Assembly (NCBI RefSeq): GCF_019331735.1
Contig: NZ_JAHBBH010000006.1
Location: 52,327-116,326, forward strand
DNA: 64,000 nt
From: Bifidobacterium miconis
GTDB lineage: Bacteria; Actinomycetota; Actinomycetes; Actinomycetales; Bifidobacteriaceae
Direction of reading: 5' to 3'
Each line of letters starts with the position of its first letter. Position 1 is the first letter of the stretch. The translations under genes and the position numbers were made by a program. The notes under the pieces are model-generated. The model was given only the letters and a program-made list of their open reading frames with translations, ran no database searches and was not told where the DNA came from. Of the stretch, positions 44,715 to 54,435 are shown one piece after another.

Positions 44715-46169
44715 TCACGCGACCTTCGGCGTGACGCGATGGCCGGACGCGACATACCGCCGGCCGTCGGCGGCGCGCACGAACGCGATTTCCGTGGGCG
44801 TGCGCTGGTCGGGACGCTGCACCGCGTAGTAGCCCTGCTCGGTCGCGTGCAGCGGGAGCGTGAGCTCGACGCCGTACGGGCCGTCGTCCGGGTCGGGAGC
44901 GTAGATGCCGAGCACGCCGGTCGGGCCGCCCTCGCGGTATTCCTGATGCTCCTCGTGCCGTTCGTACACGCCGACGATGTTCGCGATCTCCTCGGCCGTG
45001 AGCCGACGGTCGGACAGCGTGATCTCAGGCGGCGCGGCGATGCCGGCACGTCCGGCGATCGCGCGGGCGATGTGCGCGGCCATCTGCGACCCCGCATCCG
45101 CGTTGGTGAGCGTGGCGATGACGATGCGCCGGTTCGGGAAGATCACGATGTTCGCGCGCTGGCCTTCGGTGGCGCCGCCGTGGCCGAACGCCGGCTCGTC
45201 GCCCCAGTTCGGCAGCTGCCAGCCGAGCGCCCAGCCGATGTTCTCGATGCCCTGATCCTTGAGACTCACCTGCTGCGTGGTCATCCGCTCGACCGAACGC
45301 GCGGACAGCACACGCTTGCCGTTCGGCGCGACGCCGCCGTTGAGGAACAGCGTCGCAAAGCCGAGCAGGTCGCCGATCGACGCGGACACCTGACCGCACG
45401 GGCCGCTGCTGCGCGGCAGCTGCCAGACGGTCGTCGGCTCGACCGGAGCCGGAAACACCTGCTGGTCGTTCGCGACGGCACGGTAGTGGCCGAGCGCGCT
45501 CGAATAGCGCAGCACATCCTCCGGCAGCGTCCACACATGGTCGAAACCGCACGGTTCCGCTAGATACTTGCGCAGCGCGGCGTCCCACGTCATGCCGCGC
45601 AGCACCTCGACCACGCGACCGAGCACCACGAACGCGCCGTTCGAATAGCTCAGCGGCCCGCCGAGCGGCGTGCGCGCCGGGAACTTGCCGATATAGTCGA
45701 CGTACTTGGCGACGCAGTCGTCGCCGCGGCCGAGCGTCGAGGGGAACGCATCGCCCTCGATGCCGTTGATATGGCACATGAGATGGCGGATCGTGCAGCC
45801 GTACGTGATCTCCGGCGAGTTGATGATGCGGAAGTCCGGCAACACGTCCTTGACGCGCGTGTCCAGGCTGAGCTTGCCCTCGTCGACGAGCTGCATGGCG
45901 AGCGCGGTCGTCCAGATCTTGCTGATCGAGCCGATCTGGAACAGCGTGTCCTGCTGCACAGGATAGCCGGTCGTCTTGTTGACGATGCCCGACCAGACCG
46001 TGTCGGCCGCAAGCCTGCCGTCGCTGGCCGCGACGTTGCCGCCGGCCGGCGCGACGACGCCGACCTGCGCGCCCGGCACGCCGTAGTCAGCGAGCGCCTT
46101 GTCCAGCAGCTCCTGCAGTTCGGCATGGCCGATCAGCGATGTTTCCTCTCGATGCAACGTATCCGCCAC
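44715..46169 (-). CDS. beta-lactamase-fold serine hydrolase with C-terminal extension
   Basis: A 484-residue PF00144-type hydrolase: SxxK in QIGSISKIWTTALAMQLV (about residue 82), the Tyr motif in LSYSNGAFVVLGRVVEVL, and the HxG motif in FGHGGATEGQRANIVIFP. A C-terminal domain of about 100 residues follows, as in several D-aminopeptidase or esterase relatives. No signal peptide. The start is GTG 46169, supported by AAGGAG 8 nt upstream. It converges with the kinase gene (stops 6 nt apart) and is divergent from the second uptake operon, so the 290-bp gap 46170-46459 probably holds both promoters. Confidence 0.87.
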   Translation of the reverse strand: MADTLHREETSLIGHAELQELLDKALADYGVPGAQVGVVAPAGGNVAASDGRLAADTVWSGIVNKTTGYPVQQDTLFQIGSISKIWTTALAMQLVDEGKLSLDTRVKDVLPDFRIINSPEITYGCTIRHLMCHINGIEGDAFPSTLGRGDDCVAKYVDYIGKFPARTPLGGPLSYSNGAFVVLGRVVEVLRGMTWDAALRKYLAEPCGFDHVWTLPEDVLRYSSALGHYRAVANDQQVFPAPVEPTTVWQLPRSSGPCGQVSASIGDLLGFATLFLNGGVAPNGKRVLSARSVERMTTQQVSLKDQGIENIGWALGWQLPNWGDEPAFGHGGATEGQRANIVIFPNRRIVIATLTNADAGSQMAAHIARAIAGRAGIAAPPEITLSDRRLTAEEIANIVGVYERHEEHQEYREGGPTGVLGIYAPDPDDGPYGVELTLPLHATEQGYYAVQRPDQRTPTEIAFVRAADGRRYVASGHRVTPKVA

Positions 46170-46459
46170 GTTCCCACTCCTTATACATCGGACATTCCGC
46201 GTGACGCCGGCGATTCCGGCGTGCGACGCGGCCCATGATACGCACCCATTGTCAACGCGGCCGGTCCGTTTCCGTTACATGCGTCGTGTGCGGGGGCGTG
46301 CGTTGCCTGCGTGTAAATGACCGGTGTCTTCACGGTAATTTCTGTCTCCGTTTTCCGTGTGCCGGAAACAAACCCGGTCCGTCGAGGAAACGGAGGGAAC
46401 ACGTTCGGTGAGCATGATGGTCGGCATCCCCGCAATGTACGGATGAAAGAGAGGAAGCC

Positions 46460-48043
46460 ATGTTCGGAGGTTCTCGAATGCGCCGGCTGTGCGCATTGGC
46501 GGTTTCTGTGATGTGTTGCGTATCGCTGGGAGCGTGCGGCAACGGAGGCAACAGCGCCAAGGGAGGGGCGAGCAAAACCCTGACCATCGACCAGACGTTC
46601 GCGTTGAGCAGCATGGATCCGCAGCGCGCGTTCGAGGCGACCGGATACGAGGTGAACCACAGCGTATACGAGACGGCGCTGACCTACAAGGGCTCCGATC
46701 TGACGAAGATCGAACCGTCCGTGACGACGTACAAGATGAACGACGACAACACGGTGCTGACGCTGACGATGAACGGCGAACACAAGTTCTCCGACGGCAA
46801 GACGGTGACTGTGGACGACATCGTCTACTCTTACCAGCGTCTGCAGGCCATCAAGGGTAATCCGTCGTACCTGCTTGACGGCATCACCGTCAAGAAGGTC
46901 GACGACAAGTCGCTGACCTTGACCGCGAAGTCGTCCATGCCGCAGATGCCGTCCATTCTGGTCGCGCCTCCGCTGTCCATCGTCGAAAAGAGCGTCGTGG
47001 AGAAGAACGGCGGCAAGCTCAGCCCCGAAGACGGCGCGGAGAAGTACCTGACCGACAATTCGGTCGGCTCCGGCCCGTACATGTACGACAAGGTCGCCAC
47101 CGATTCGTCGATCATCCTTAAGCGCAACCCGTATTACACGGGCGACAAGCCGTACTACGACCGCATCGTGCTCAACAACGTCGCCGCGACCTCGCAGAAG
47201 ATGAACCTGGAAGGCGGCAACGCGGATATCGCCGAAAACATCAGCCAGGACGAATCCTCGAAGATGGACTCCAACTCGTTCGCCAAGGTGTCGGGCATGT
47301 CCCTGTCCACTTGGTTCCTGTCGTTCAACACCTATGCCCCGAACGCCGGCATCGCGGCCAACACGGACTTCGTCTCCGCGATGAAGCATGCCATCGACTA
47401 CGACAAGATCCTTGAACTCATCGGCCCCGACACGCAGCGCCCGGCCGGCCTGATCCCGTTCTCGATTTCGGGCGCCATCAAGTCCGATCCGAACCTGACG
47501 TACGATCCCGCCAAGGCGAAGGAATATCTGGCCAAGTCCGGCTATGACGGCTCCGAAGTCAAGCTGATTTACTCGGACGAGACCGCGCACCTGTCCGAAG
47601 TGGCCCAGCTGGTCCAGTCCGACGTCAAGAAGGTCGGCATCAACATCAAGCTCGACCCGCAGACTCCGGCCAACCGACTGTCCCAGTCCCGCGAAAACAA
47701 GACGCAGATCTCCATTTCGAACTGGGGCGCCGACTACCCTGATCCCGCCAACTACGTGAGCTTCCTGCCCGCCGACCCGGCCAAGGACGGGGAGACGAAG
47801 GGCTGGTCGTACGGCAAGAGCGACACGGCGGACGCCATCAAGCCGTACGCCGAAGCCGCCGAAAACGCGAAGGACGAGGACTCCCGCATCAAGGCGTACG
47901 AAGACCTCCAGCACAAGCTCGATGAGGTGGGGCCGTACATTCCGCTGTACCAGCCGTCCAGCTTCGTGATGATCAAGTCGTCGCTCAAGAACGTCACCAA
48001 CAACGGCATCTGGGGCATCGACTACGCGGCGGTCTCCGCCTGA
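46460..48043 (+). CDS. peptide ABC transporter substrate-binding lipoprotein
   Basis: A 527-residue family 5 binding protein. The signal peptide ends in a lipobox SLGAC (Cys at about residue 26), so it is anchored as a lipoprotein. Mature motifs are TIDQTFALSSMDPQRAFEAT, SVGSGPYMYDKV and ISNWGADYPDPANYVSF, the last typical of oligopeptide/dipeptide binders. GAGAGGAAG precedes the ATG. It is first of a plus-strand operon with two permeases, two ATPases, a DUF4127 protein and a serine hydrolase. The ligand is unknown; murein-derived peptides are the inferred candidate. Confidence 0.94.
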   Translation: MFGGSRMRRLCALAVSVMCCVSLGACGNGGNSAKGGASKTLTIDQTFALSSMDPQRAFEATGYEVNHSVYETALTYKGSDLTKIEPSVTTYKMNDDNTVLTLTMNGEHKFSDGKTVTVDDIVYSYQRLQAIKGNPSYLLDGITVKKVDDKSLTLTAKSSMPQMPSILVAPPLSIVEKSVVEKNGGKLSPEDGAEKYLTDNSVGSGPYMYDKVATDSSIILKRNPYYTGDKPYYDRIVLNNVAATSQKMNLEGGNADIAENISQDESSKMDSNSFAKVSGMSLSTWFLSFNTYAPNAGIAANTDFVSAMKHAIDYDKILELIGPDTQRPAGLIPFSISGAIKSDPNLTYDPAKAKEYLAKSGYDGSEVKLIYSDETAHLSEVAQLVQSDVKKVGINIKLDPQTPANRLSQSRENKTQISISNWGADYPDPANYVSFLPADPAKDGETKGWSYGKSDTADAIKPYAEAAENAKDEDSRIKAYEDLQHKLDEVGPYIPLYQPSSFVMIKSSLKNVTNNGIWGIDYAAVSA

Positions 48044-48064
48044 GTCCATGTCATTCAACGTGAC

Positions 48065-48104
48065 TGACTGTCCGGCACGGGGACGTTTCCGTGCCGGACA
48101 GTCA
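48065..48104. repeat. intercistronic 16-bp hairpin after the binding-lipoprotein gene
   Basis: A perfect stem pairs 48065-48080 (TGACTGTCCGGCACGG) with 48089-48104, loop 8 nt, 22 bp after the stop. No T-run follows, so it is more likely a message-stabilising or partial-stop element giving more binding protein than permease. Confidence 0.75.
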
Positions 48105-48136
48105 CGTCGCATATCACGAAAGCACAGGTCATCATC

Positions 48137-49261
48137 ATGACGAACACGGCCGAATCCGCCGAGCCGGCGGCGCAGAGCCCGGAAGACGGCGCCGCGACGG
48201 CACGCAAGGCGGGAGCGGACACCGCGCCCAAGCGCCGGCATCCGCTGGCCCGGTACATTATCAGGCGTTTCTTTGTCTGCGTCCTTCTGGTATGGGGCGT
48301 GGGCACCATCACCTTCTTCCTGACGAACGTGGTGCCGGCTGACCCCGCCGCGGCGCTCATCAGCGACAAAGTGGCCAAAAGCAATCCCGAAATCGTCGCG
48401 GCGATCCGGCACCGCATGGGTTTGGACCAGCCGCTGCGCGTGCGCTATTTCATCTACTTCCGCAACCTGTTGCACGGCGATCTGGGCACGTCGTCGCTGA
48501 CCACCAATCCGGTATCCCGCGATCTGGCCCGCGCGTTCCCGGCAACGCTGGAACTATCGATCATCGTGTTCGTGCTGACCGTGCTCATCAGCATGTTCCT
48601 CGGCCTGCTCGCCGCCATCCACAAGAAAACCCTGCTTGACAAGATCATTCAGGTGTTCAGCCTGTTCAGCATCTCCATGCCGGGATTCTGGGTGGCCATG
48701 CTCGCGTTCTACATCTTCTTCTTCCGCCTGCACTGGTTCTCCGGCGGCGGACGGCTCGACTCCTCGCTGGTGCCGCCGCCCACTGTCACCGGCATGTACC
48801 TCGTCGACAGTCTGCTCAACGACGATCCGGTCGCATTCACGAACGCGCTGTCGCACATCATGCTGCCCGCCCTGACGCTCACGTTCCTCAATCTCGGTTC
48901 GCTGATCCGCTTCTGCCGCCAGTCCGCGATCGAAGCCGAACAGTCCGACTACACGCTCGGCGCAAGGGCCAAGGGCCTGCCGTCACGCACGGTGACGATC
49001 CGCTACGTGTTCCGCGGCGCGTCCCTGCCGATCCTCAACATGACCGGCCTAACCTTCGGAGCCCTGCTGTCCGGCGCGGTGCTCACCGAAACCGTGTTCT
49101 CCTGGCACGGCATCGGCGAATACGCCTACAACGCGGCAACGTCCCTGGACCTCAACGGCATCATGGGATCCGGCCTGCTGGTAGGCGTCATCTACATTTT
49201 CATCAACTTCTTCGTCGACATTCTGTGCGGCATCCTTGATCCGAGAGTGAGGGTCCAATGA
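48137..49261 (+). CDS. peptide ABC transporter permease (DppB/OppB type)
   Basis: A 374-residue permease with a 35-residue polar N-terminal tail and about six membrane segments. LTNVVPADPAAALI, MGLDQPLRVRYFIYFRNLLH, GDLGTSSLTTNPV and the EAA loop YTLGARAKGLPSRTVTIRYV are family marks. Its stop overlaps the next gene (ATGA). Confidence 0.95.
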   Translation: MTNTAESAEPAAQSPEDGAATARKAGADTAPKRRHPLARYIIRRFFVCVLLVWGVGTITFFLTNVVPADPAAALISDKVAKSNPEIVAAIRHRMGLDQPLRVRYFIYFRNLLHGDLGTSSLTTNPVSRDLARAFPATLELSIIVFVLTVLISMFLGLLAAIHKKTLLDKIIQVFSLFSISMPGFWVAMLAFYIFFFRLHWFSGGGRLDSSLVPPPTVTGMYLVDSLLNDDPVAFTNALSHIMLPALTLTFLNLGSLIRFCRQSAIEAEQSDYTLGARAKGLPSRTVTIRYVFRGASLPILNMTGLTFGALLSGAVLTETVFSWHGIGEYAYNAATSLDLNGIMGSGLLVGVIYIFINFFVDILCGILDPRVRVQ

Positions 49262-50148
49262 GTGAACAGCCTGTATCCGGCCTCATGCCGTTCGCGGGGC
49301 TGCGCCGTCGCCTGCGTGACAACGGTTTTCTGAAATCGTTGAGGACCCCGCTCGGCATCATCGGCGTCATCTTCGTGGCGTTCTGGATTCTTATGGCGAT
49401 ATTCGGCCCGCTGGTCGAGCCGTACGATCCGTTGGCGCAGGAATTCGACCGTCTGCAGGCGCCCAACGCCACCAACTGGTTCGGCACCGATCAGGTCGGT
49501 CGCGACGTGTTCTCCCGCGTCATCGCCAGTGCCCGGGTCACCATTCCGATCTCCGTGTTCATCGTCGTCGTCTCGGTGTGCGTCGGCTCGTTCATCGGCG
49601 CGCTCGCCGGCTATCTGGGCAAGGTGTTCGACGAGATCATCATGCGTCTGACCGACATCATGTTCGCCTTCCCGTCCATCATCCTCGCCATGATCATTTC
49701 TGCGACGCTTGGACCTGGACTGAAAAACGCGGTCATCGCGCTGCTGGTCGTCAGCTGGCCGTCCTACGCGAGAATCGTGCGTTCCATGGTCCTGACGCTC
49801 AAATCCAGCGAATTCGTGATCGCGGGCCGGCTGATCGGCCGCGGCGTGCTCTCGTCCCTGATCGTCGACGTGCTGCCCAACGTGCTCACGTCCATGCTCG
49901 TGCTGCTGTTCACCGATTTCGGCGGAGCCGTGCTGATGCTGTCCAACCTGTCCTTCCTCGGCCTCGGCGTGCTGCCGCCCGACCCGGATTGGGGCACGAT
50001 GGTGCAGAACGGCATGGGCAACTTCTCCGCATGGTGGGTGGCGCTGTTCCCCGGACTTGCGATCCTCACGCTGGTGATCAGCGTGAACTTCATCGGCGAC
50101 GCGCTGCAGGACTCCCTCGATCTGCAGAACGTCACCTCCCACGCGTAA
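49258..50148 (+). CDS. peptide ABC transporter permease (DppC/OppC type)
   Basis: A 296-residue permease with about six membrane segments, starting after a basic stretch (GLRRRLRDNGFLKSLR). NWFGTDQVGRDVFSRVIASA and the EAA loop FVIAGRLIGRGVLSSLIVDVLP are typical of OppC. It overlaps the DppB-type gene by 4 nt and precedes the ATPase gene by 15 nt. Confidence 0.95.
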   Translation: MSEQPVSGLMPFAGLRRRLRDNGFLKSLRTPLGIIGVIFVAFWILMAIFGPLVEPYDPLAQEFDRLQAPNATNWFGTDQVGRDVFSRVIASARVTIPISVFIVVVSVCVGSFIGALAGYLGKVFDEIIMRLTDIMFAFPSIILAMIISATLGPGLKNAVIALLVVSWPSYARIVRSMVLTLKSSEFVIAGRLIGRGVLSSLIVDVLPNVLTSMLVLLFTDFGGAVLMLSNLSFLGLGVLPPDPDWGTMVQNGMGNFSAWWVALFPGLAILTLVISVNFIGDALQDSLDLQNVTSHA

Positions 50149-50163
50149 AGGACGGCAATCGTA

Positions 50164-51033
50164 ATGGTCATGAACAACAAAGCCATGAATACCGGCAGCA
50201 ACGCCGGCCCCGCGCTGGCAGACGGTTCCTCCAGCGTGGAAGCCGGAGCGTACGGACTGGACATCGAAAACCTTGACATGACGCTCAACGGCAAGCACCT
50301 GCTCAACAAGGTGTGCCTGCACGTCGAACCGGGCAAGGTGACCGGACTTGCCGGCGAATCCGGCTCCGGCAAGTCGCTGACGAGCCTGTCGGTGCTCAAA
50401 CTGTTCCCCGACGACGCCAAGGTGACCGGCCGCATCATGTACAAGGGCCGTAATCTGCTGGATCTGTCCGAGCACAGCATCAACGGCATCCGTGGCCGCG
50501 AAATCGCCCTCGTATTTCAGGATCCGACGGCCAGCCTGCATCCGATGATCTCCATCCAAGGCCAGATGACCGATCACATGCGCCACCATCTGGGCCTGTC
50601 GAAAAAGGATGCGATAGCCAAAGCCGAACACCTGCTTGCCATGGTGCACATTCCCGACCCGGTGGGTGCGCTGAAGAAATATCCTCACCAGTTCAGCGGC
50701 GGCCAGCTCCAGCGCATCGCCATCGCCATGGCCATGGCCTGCGATCCGACCATACTGATCGCCGACGAACCGACCACGGCGCTTGACGTGACCGTGCAGG
50801 CCGAAATCCTTCACCTGCTGCGCGAACTGTGCGACAAATTCGGACTGACGCTCATTCTCGTCACCCATGATCTCGGCGTCATGTCGGCGCTGGCGGACAA
50901 CATCGCCGTCATGAAGGCAGGCGAGATCGTCGAATACGGCACGCGGCACGACATCATCACCGATCCGAAGAACCCGTACACGAAGAGCCTCATCGACGCG
51001 CTGCCGATGAACATGATGAAACGAGGCGCATGA
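50164..51033 (+). CDS. peptide ABC transporter ATPase (DppD/OppD type)
   Basis: A 289-residue ATPase: Walker A in GESGSGKSLTSLSVL (about residue 66), signature in FSGGQLQRIAIAMAMA, Walker B in ILIADEPTTALDVTV. It is shorter than usual OppD proteins (about 330) because the C-terminal oligopeptide-transporter tail is cut down, ending DALPMNMMKRGA. AAGGACGG precedes the start; ATG 50170 is an alternative. Its stop overlaps the next ATPase gene. Confidence 0.93.
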   Translation: MVMNNKAMNTGSNAGPALADGSSSVEAGAYGLDIENLDMTLNGKHLLNKVCLHVEPGKVTGLAGESGSGKSLTSLSVLKLFPDDAKVTGRIMYKGRNLLDLSEHSINGIRGREIALVFQDPTASLHPMISIQGQMTDHMRHHLGLSKKDAIAKAEHLLAMVHIPDPVGALKKYPHQFSGGQLQRIAIAMAMACDPTILIADEPTTALDVTVQAEILHLLRELCDKFGLTLILVTHDLGVMSALADNIAVMKAGEIVEYGTRHDIITDPKNPYTKSLIDALPMNMMKRGA

Positions 51034-51866
51034 TGGTCGACACGACATCGCAGAACGCAACGGCAACGTCGCAGAACACGAGGAAGGGCGAAGGACTCAT
51101 CCTCAACAACGTGACCGTCCAGTACCGCACGGCCGGCGTCACCTCGACCGCACTGCACGGCATCAACATGTCGGTTCATCCGGGCGAAGTCGTGGGCCTT
51201 GTCGGCGAATCCGGATGCGGCAAATCCACCACGGCGAAGGCGATCTGCGGACTCGTGCCAGTCACCGACGGGGAGGTGCGTTATGAGGGCGTGGCCGTCG
51301 ACCCGCTTGGATTCCGCAAAAGGCCGAAAACGCTGCAACGCATCCAGATGGTGTTCCAAAACCCGTATGCGTCGCTCAACCCCCGACGCAAGATCAAGGC
51401 GCAGCTCGAAGACGCGCGGGCCATCAACGAAGGCACGGCCCCAAGCGTCGACGAACTGCTGGATCTGGTCGAGCTGCCCCGCGAATCGGCCAACCTGTAT
51501 CCTCGCCAGTTCAGCGGCGGACAGCGTCAGCGCATCGCCATCGCGCGCGCCATGGCCACAGGACCGTCCCTGCTCATCGGCGACGAGCCGATCGCCTCGC
51601 TCGACGCGTCATTGCAGTCAAAAGTGGCCATGCTGATGAAGAAGGTCACTCGTGAATCGGGCGCCGCCATGCTGTTCATCAGCCATGATCTGTCGGTGGT
51701 GCGGCTGATCGTCGACCGCCTGTACGTCATGCATGAGGGTCGCATTGTGGAGGAGGGCGAGACCGAAGAGGTCTGGAACCATCCCAAGAACCGCTATACC
51801 CAGCGATTGCTGGCATCCATCCCCATTCCGGACGGTTCCGGCACGCTGCCGACCGTGCTTGAATAA
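51030..51866 (+). CDS. peptide ABC transporter ATPase (DppF/OppF type)
   Basis: A 278-residue ATPase: Walker A in GESGCGKSTTAKAI, signature in FSGGQRQRIAIARAMA and Walker B in LLIGDEPIASLDASLQ. It completes the second uptake system with the ATPase before it. The start overlaps the upstream stop; ATG 51033 is also possible. It is followed 58 bp later by the DUF4127 gene on the same strand. Confidence 0.93.
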   Translation: MMVDTTSQNATATSQNTRKGEGLILNNVTVQYRTAGVTSTALHGINMSVHPGEVVGLVGESGCGKSTTAKAICGLVPVTDGEVRYEGVAVDPLGFRKRPKTLQRIQMVFQNPYASLNPRRKIKAQLEDARAINEGTAPSVDELLDLVELPRESANLYPRQFSGGQRQRIAIARAMATGPSLLIGDEPIASLDASLQSKVAMLMKKVTRESGAAMLFISHDLSVVRLIVDRLYVMHEGRIVEEGETEEVWNHPKNRYTQRLLASIPIPDGSGTLPTVLE

Positions 51867-51924
51867 GGCTGATCGGATATCGAATAACGGATGGCGACAT
51901 ATCGGTGGCGACGGAGAGGAGCGG

Positions 51925-53535
51925 ATGGTGACGTGCGTGTTCCTGCTGCCGTTGGACGAGCGCCCCTGCAACGCGCGATATCCGGAGATGATCGCACGGT
52001 CCGGCGGCATTGATCTTGTCGGGCCGAGCGCATCCATGCTCGGCAGCAAGAAAACCCCGGCCGACGCGGAACGGATCGAATCGCTGTTGCTCGAACAGGC
52101 CGCGAACTGTGATGTCGCGGTCGTTTCGATCGACATGCTCGTATACGGCGGGCTGGTGCCCTCTCGCATACACCATATCGGACTGGACTCGCTGATACGC
52201 CGGCTGTCGGTCTTGCGCCGGCTCAAACGCATCAATCCCAATCTGCTGGTCTTCGCGTCGGCGACCGTCATGCGCGCCCCGTCCTACGACAGCGACGACG
52301 AAGAACCGAACTACTACGCCCGATACGGATCCGACCTGTTTCGCCGTGCCTACCTGCTCGACATGAACCGTCGCAACGGGTTGGACAAAGACCGGCGGGT
52401 CGAACTGGACCGGCTCGAGGCCGGTCGCATTCCCGAATCCGTCATCCGCGACTACGAGGATCGCAGGGCGCTCAACCTGACCGTCAACGAAGCCTGTTTG
52501 GATCTGGTGAAGGACGGTGTCGTCGACTACTTGGTATTTCCACAGGACGATTCCAGCCCATACGGATACACCGCGGTCGCGCAACGTCGTTTGCGCGCGG
52601 CGATTGAGACGCGTTTCGGATCGGTGCCCCGCGGGCGGCGACTCGTGACATCCTATCCCGGATCGGATGAGGTCGGACTGACATTGCTGTCGCGGGCCGT
52701 ATGCGCGCTGCGGCAGCGAACGCCGTTGATCCGCGCGCATTACTCGTCGAAGCGGGGGCCGCAGATCATTCCGCTCTATGAGGATCGGCCGATGGCGGAC
52801 ACCCTGCGCGCGCATATACAGGCCTGCGGAGGACTCCTGTGCGAAGACGACGAGCCGGACATCGAACTCATGGTCAACTCCCCGAACGCAACCATGCGGG
52901 AGGCATCTGAGTCGGAACCACATAATGACCGGGAGCTTACGGCTTTCGAAAACGCCATTTCCCGATACGAACGGGATGGGCGCGCCGTGGCCGTCTGCGA
53001 CGCCGCATACGCGAACGGCGGCGACCCACAACTGGTGCGGGACCTTGACACGCAGGGCTCATTGGCCCGACTGTCGAGTTATGCCGGTTGGAATACACAC
53101 GGCAACACGCTTGGAACGGCGTTGGCTCAGGCGATCATTGCCGACGGCGCCCATGTCAAGGCGGACGGGCGCAATCTCGCCCGCCGCGTCATTGAAGACC
53201 TGTTGTACCAAACCGAAATCCGGTGGCTTGCAGAACGGGAGGCCGAACGGCACGGAGGCGACTACAGTGACGTGACATCATGCGAGCCCATAATGGGCGA
53301 ATACGTGCGGCGATCGCTGCAGCAGGCCTATGATCGACTGCATCTGTCCCGGGATCTGCCGTATGCGATACGGAACGTCCGGTTCCCCTGGCACCGGTTG
53401 TTCGAGGTGGATTTCGACCTCGTCCTTCGGAACGGGAACGCGGAATCCGGAAAGCGAACGGCAACGGCGATGCCGGCAGCGCAGAATGCCGGTGATGCGA
53501 AAGGAGCATGGAATGAGCGGGAATATGACGAATAA
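51925..53535 (+). CDS. DUF4127 family protein
   Basis: A 536-residue cytoplasmic protein of the DUF4127 family, whose activity I do not know. The typical opening is VFLLPLDERPCNARYPEMIA, then SIDMLVYGGLVPSR (about residue 75), DYLVFPQDDSSPYGYTAVAQ (about 205), YPGSDEVGLTLLSRAV and AGWNTHGNTLGTALAQAI (about 395). Conserved Asp, Glu and His residues in these segments suggest a metal-dependent enzyme, but that is a guess. GAGAGGA precedes ATG 51925. It lies between the ATPase gene and a class A-like hydrolase gene (23-nt overlap), so it probably acts on the imported material. Confidence 0.85.
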   Translation: MVTCVFLLPLDERPCNARYPEMIARSGGIDLVGPSASMLGSKKTPADAERIESLLLEQAANCDVAVVSIDMLVYGGLVPSRIHHIGLDSLIRRLSVLRRLKRINPNLLVFASATVMRAPSYDSDDEEPNYYARYGSDLFRRAYLLDMNRRNGLDKDRRVELDRLEAGRIPESVIRDYEDRRALNLTVNEACLDLVKDGVVDYLVFPQDDSSPYGYTAVAQRRLRAAIETRFGSVPRGRRLVTSYPGSDEVGLTLLSRAVCALRQRTPLIRAHYSSKRGPQIIPLYEDRPMADTLRAHIQACGGLLCEDDEPDIELMVNSPNATMREASESEPHNDRELTAFENAISRYERDGRAVAVCDAAYANGGDPQLVRDLDTQGSLARLSSYAGWNTHGNTLGTALAQAIIADGAHVKADGRNLARRVIEDLLYQTEIRWLAEREAERHGGDYSDVTSCEPIMGEYVRRSLQQAYDRLHLSRDLPYAIRNVRFPWHRLFEVDFDLVLRNGNAESGKRTATAMPAAQNAGDAKGAWNEREYDE

Positions 53536-54382
53536 CGCAACCGCCGATGTCTATCGAACCGCATGGCCAACCGACCTCGACCCGCGCGTGGACTGGTCGG
53601 TGATGGTCCGCGACGCGGCGAGCGGGGAGTTGCTGTACGAGCGCACACCGGACCGGGTGCTCAAAACCGCGAGCATCGGCAAGCTGTTTTTGCTCATGGA
53701 GGTCATGCGCGCGATCGAAGCGGGCGAACTCGGCCTGCACGAGGTCATCGACCGCGACCGCATGTCGCCAGACGACTTCTGCGAGGACTCGGGCATCCTC
53801 TACCTGCTCGACCAGAAAACGCTCACCGTGCACGACCTCGGCTTCCTGATCGGCGCGTTCTCCGACAACTACGCCACGAACCTGCTCATCGAGCGCGTCG
53901 GGCTCGACCGCGTGCAGGAATTCGCCAAAGAACAAGGCTTCGAGCATTCCGCGCTGCTCGACTACGTGCGCATGCAGCTGCGTCCCAACGGGCCGGACGA
54001 CATGTCGTGCGGGTGCGCGCGCGAACTGTGCGACTACATGATGCGGCTCAACGCCGGCACGCTCGTCTCGCCGGCCGCCTCCGCGCAGATCGAGCGCTGG
54101 CTCGGCGCCGACACCGACACGTCGATGGCGTCCGGCGCGTTCAACGTGGATCCGCTCGCCCACTGGGAGGCCGGCGACCCGTTCCAGATCCGGCACAAAA
54201 CCGGCACCGAATCCGACGTGCGCTGCGACGTGGGCATCGCCCGACACGCGCCCAGCGGCCGCACCGTCGCCTACGCGATCCTCGCCAACTGGGACAAGAC
54301 CCGCCACGGCCGCCTGCGCGACGACGTCCTCGCCGACATGCGCCGCCTCGGCGCGTCCCTGCGGCGCTACATCGAACGGTAG
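53513..54382 (+). CDS. class A beta-lactamase-like serine hydrolase, no signal peptide
   Basis: A 289-residue hydrolase with a textbook class A motif set: SxxK in LKTASIGKLFLLMEVM (about residue 52), SDN in GAFSDNYATNLLIERVG, and KTG in IRHKTGTESDVRCDVGIARH. Cytoplasmic by the lack of a signal peptide. AAGGAG at 53501-53506 supports ATG 53513, which overlaps the end of the DUF4127 gene by 23 nt. It is the last gene of the uptake operon. Position suggests peptide hydrolysis rather than drug resistance; a second gene of this kind (34131) sits at the end of the other uptake operon. Confidence 0.86.
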   Translation: MSGNMTNNATADVYRTAWPTDLDPRVDWSVMVRDAASGELLYERTPDRVLKTASIGKLFLLMEVMRAIEAGELGLHEVIDRDRMSPDDFCEDSGILYLLDQKTLTVHDLGFLIGAFSDNYATNLLIERVGLDRVQEFAKEQGFEHSALLDYVRMQLRPNGPDDMSCGCARELCDYMMRLNAGTLVSPAASAQIERWLGADTDTSMASGAFNVDPLAHWEAGDPFQIRHKTGTESDVRCDVGIARHAPSGRTVAYAILANWDKTRHGRLRDDVLADMRRLGASLRRYIER

Positions 54383-54435
54383 CGGAGAGGAGACAGCTCC
54401 GGGCGGGGGGGCCTCCTCCGTCAGCGGCCGAGCAC

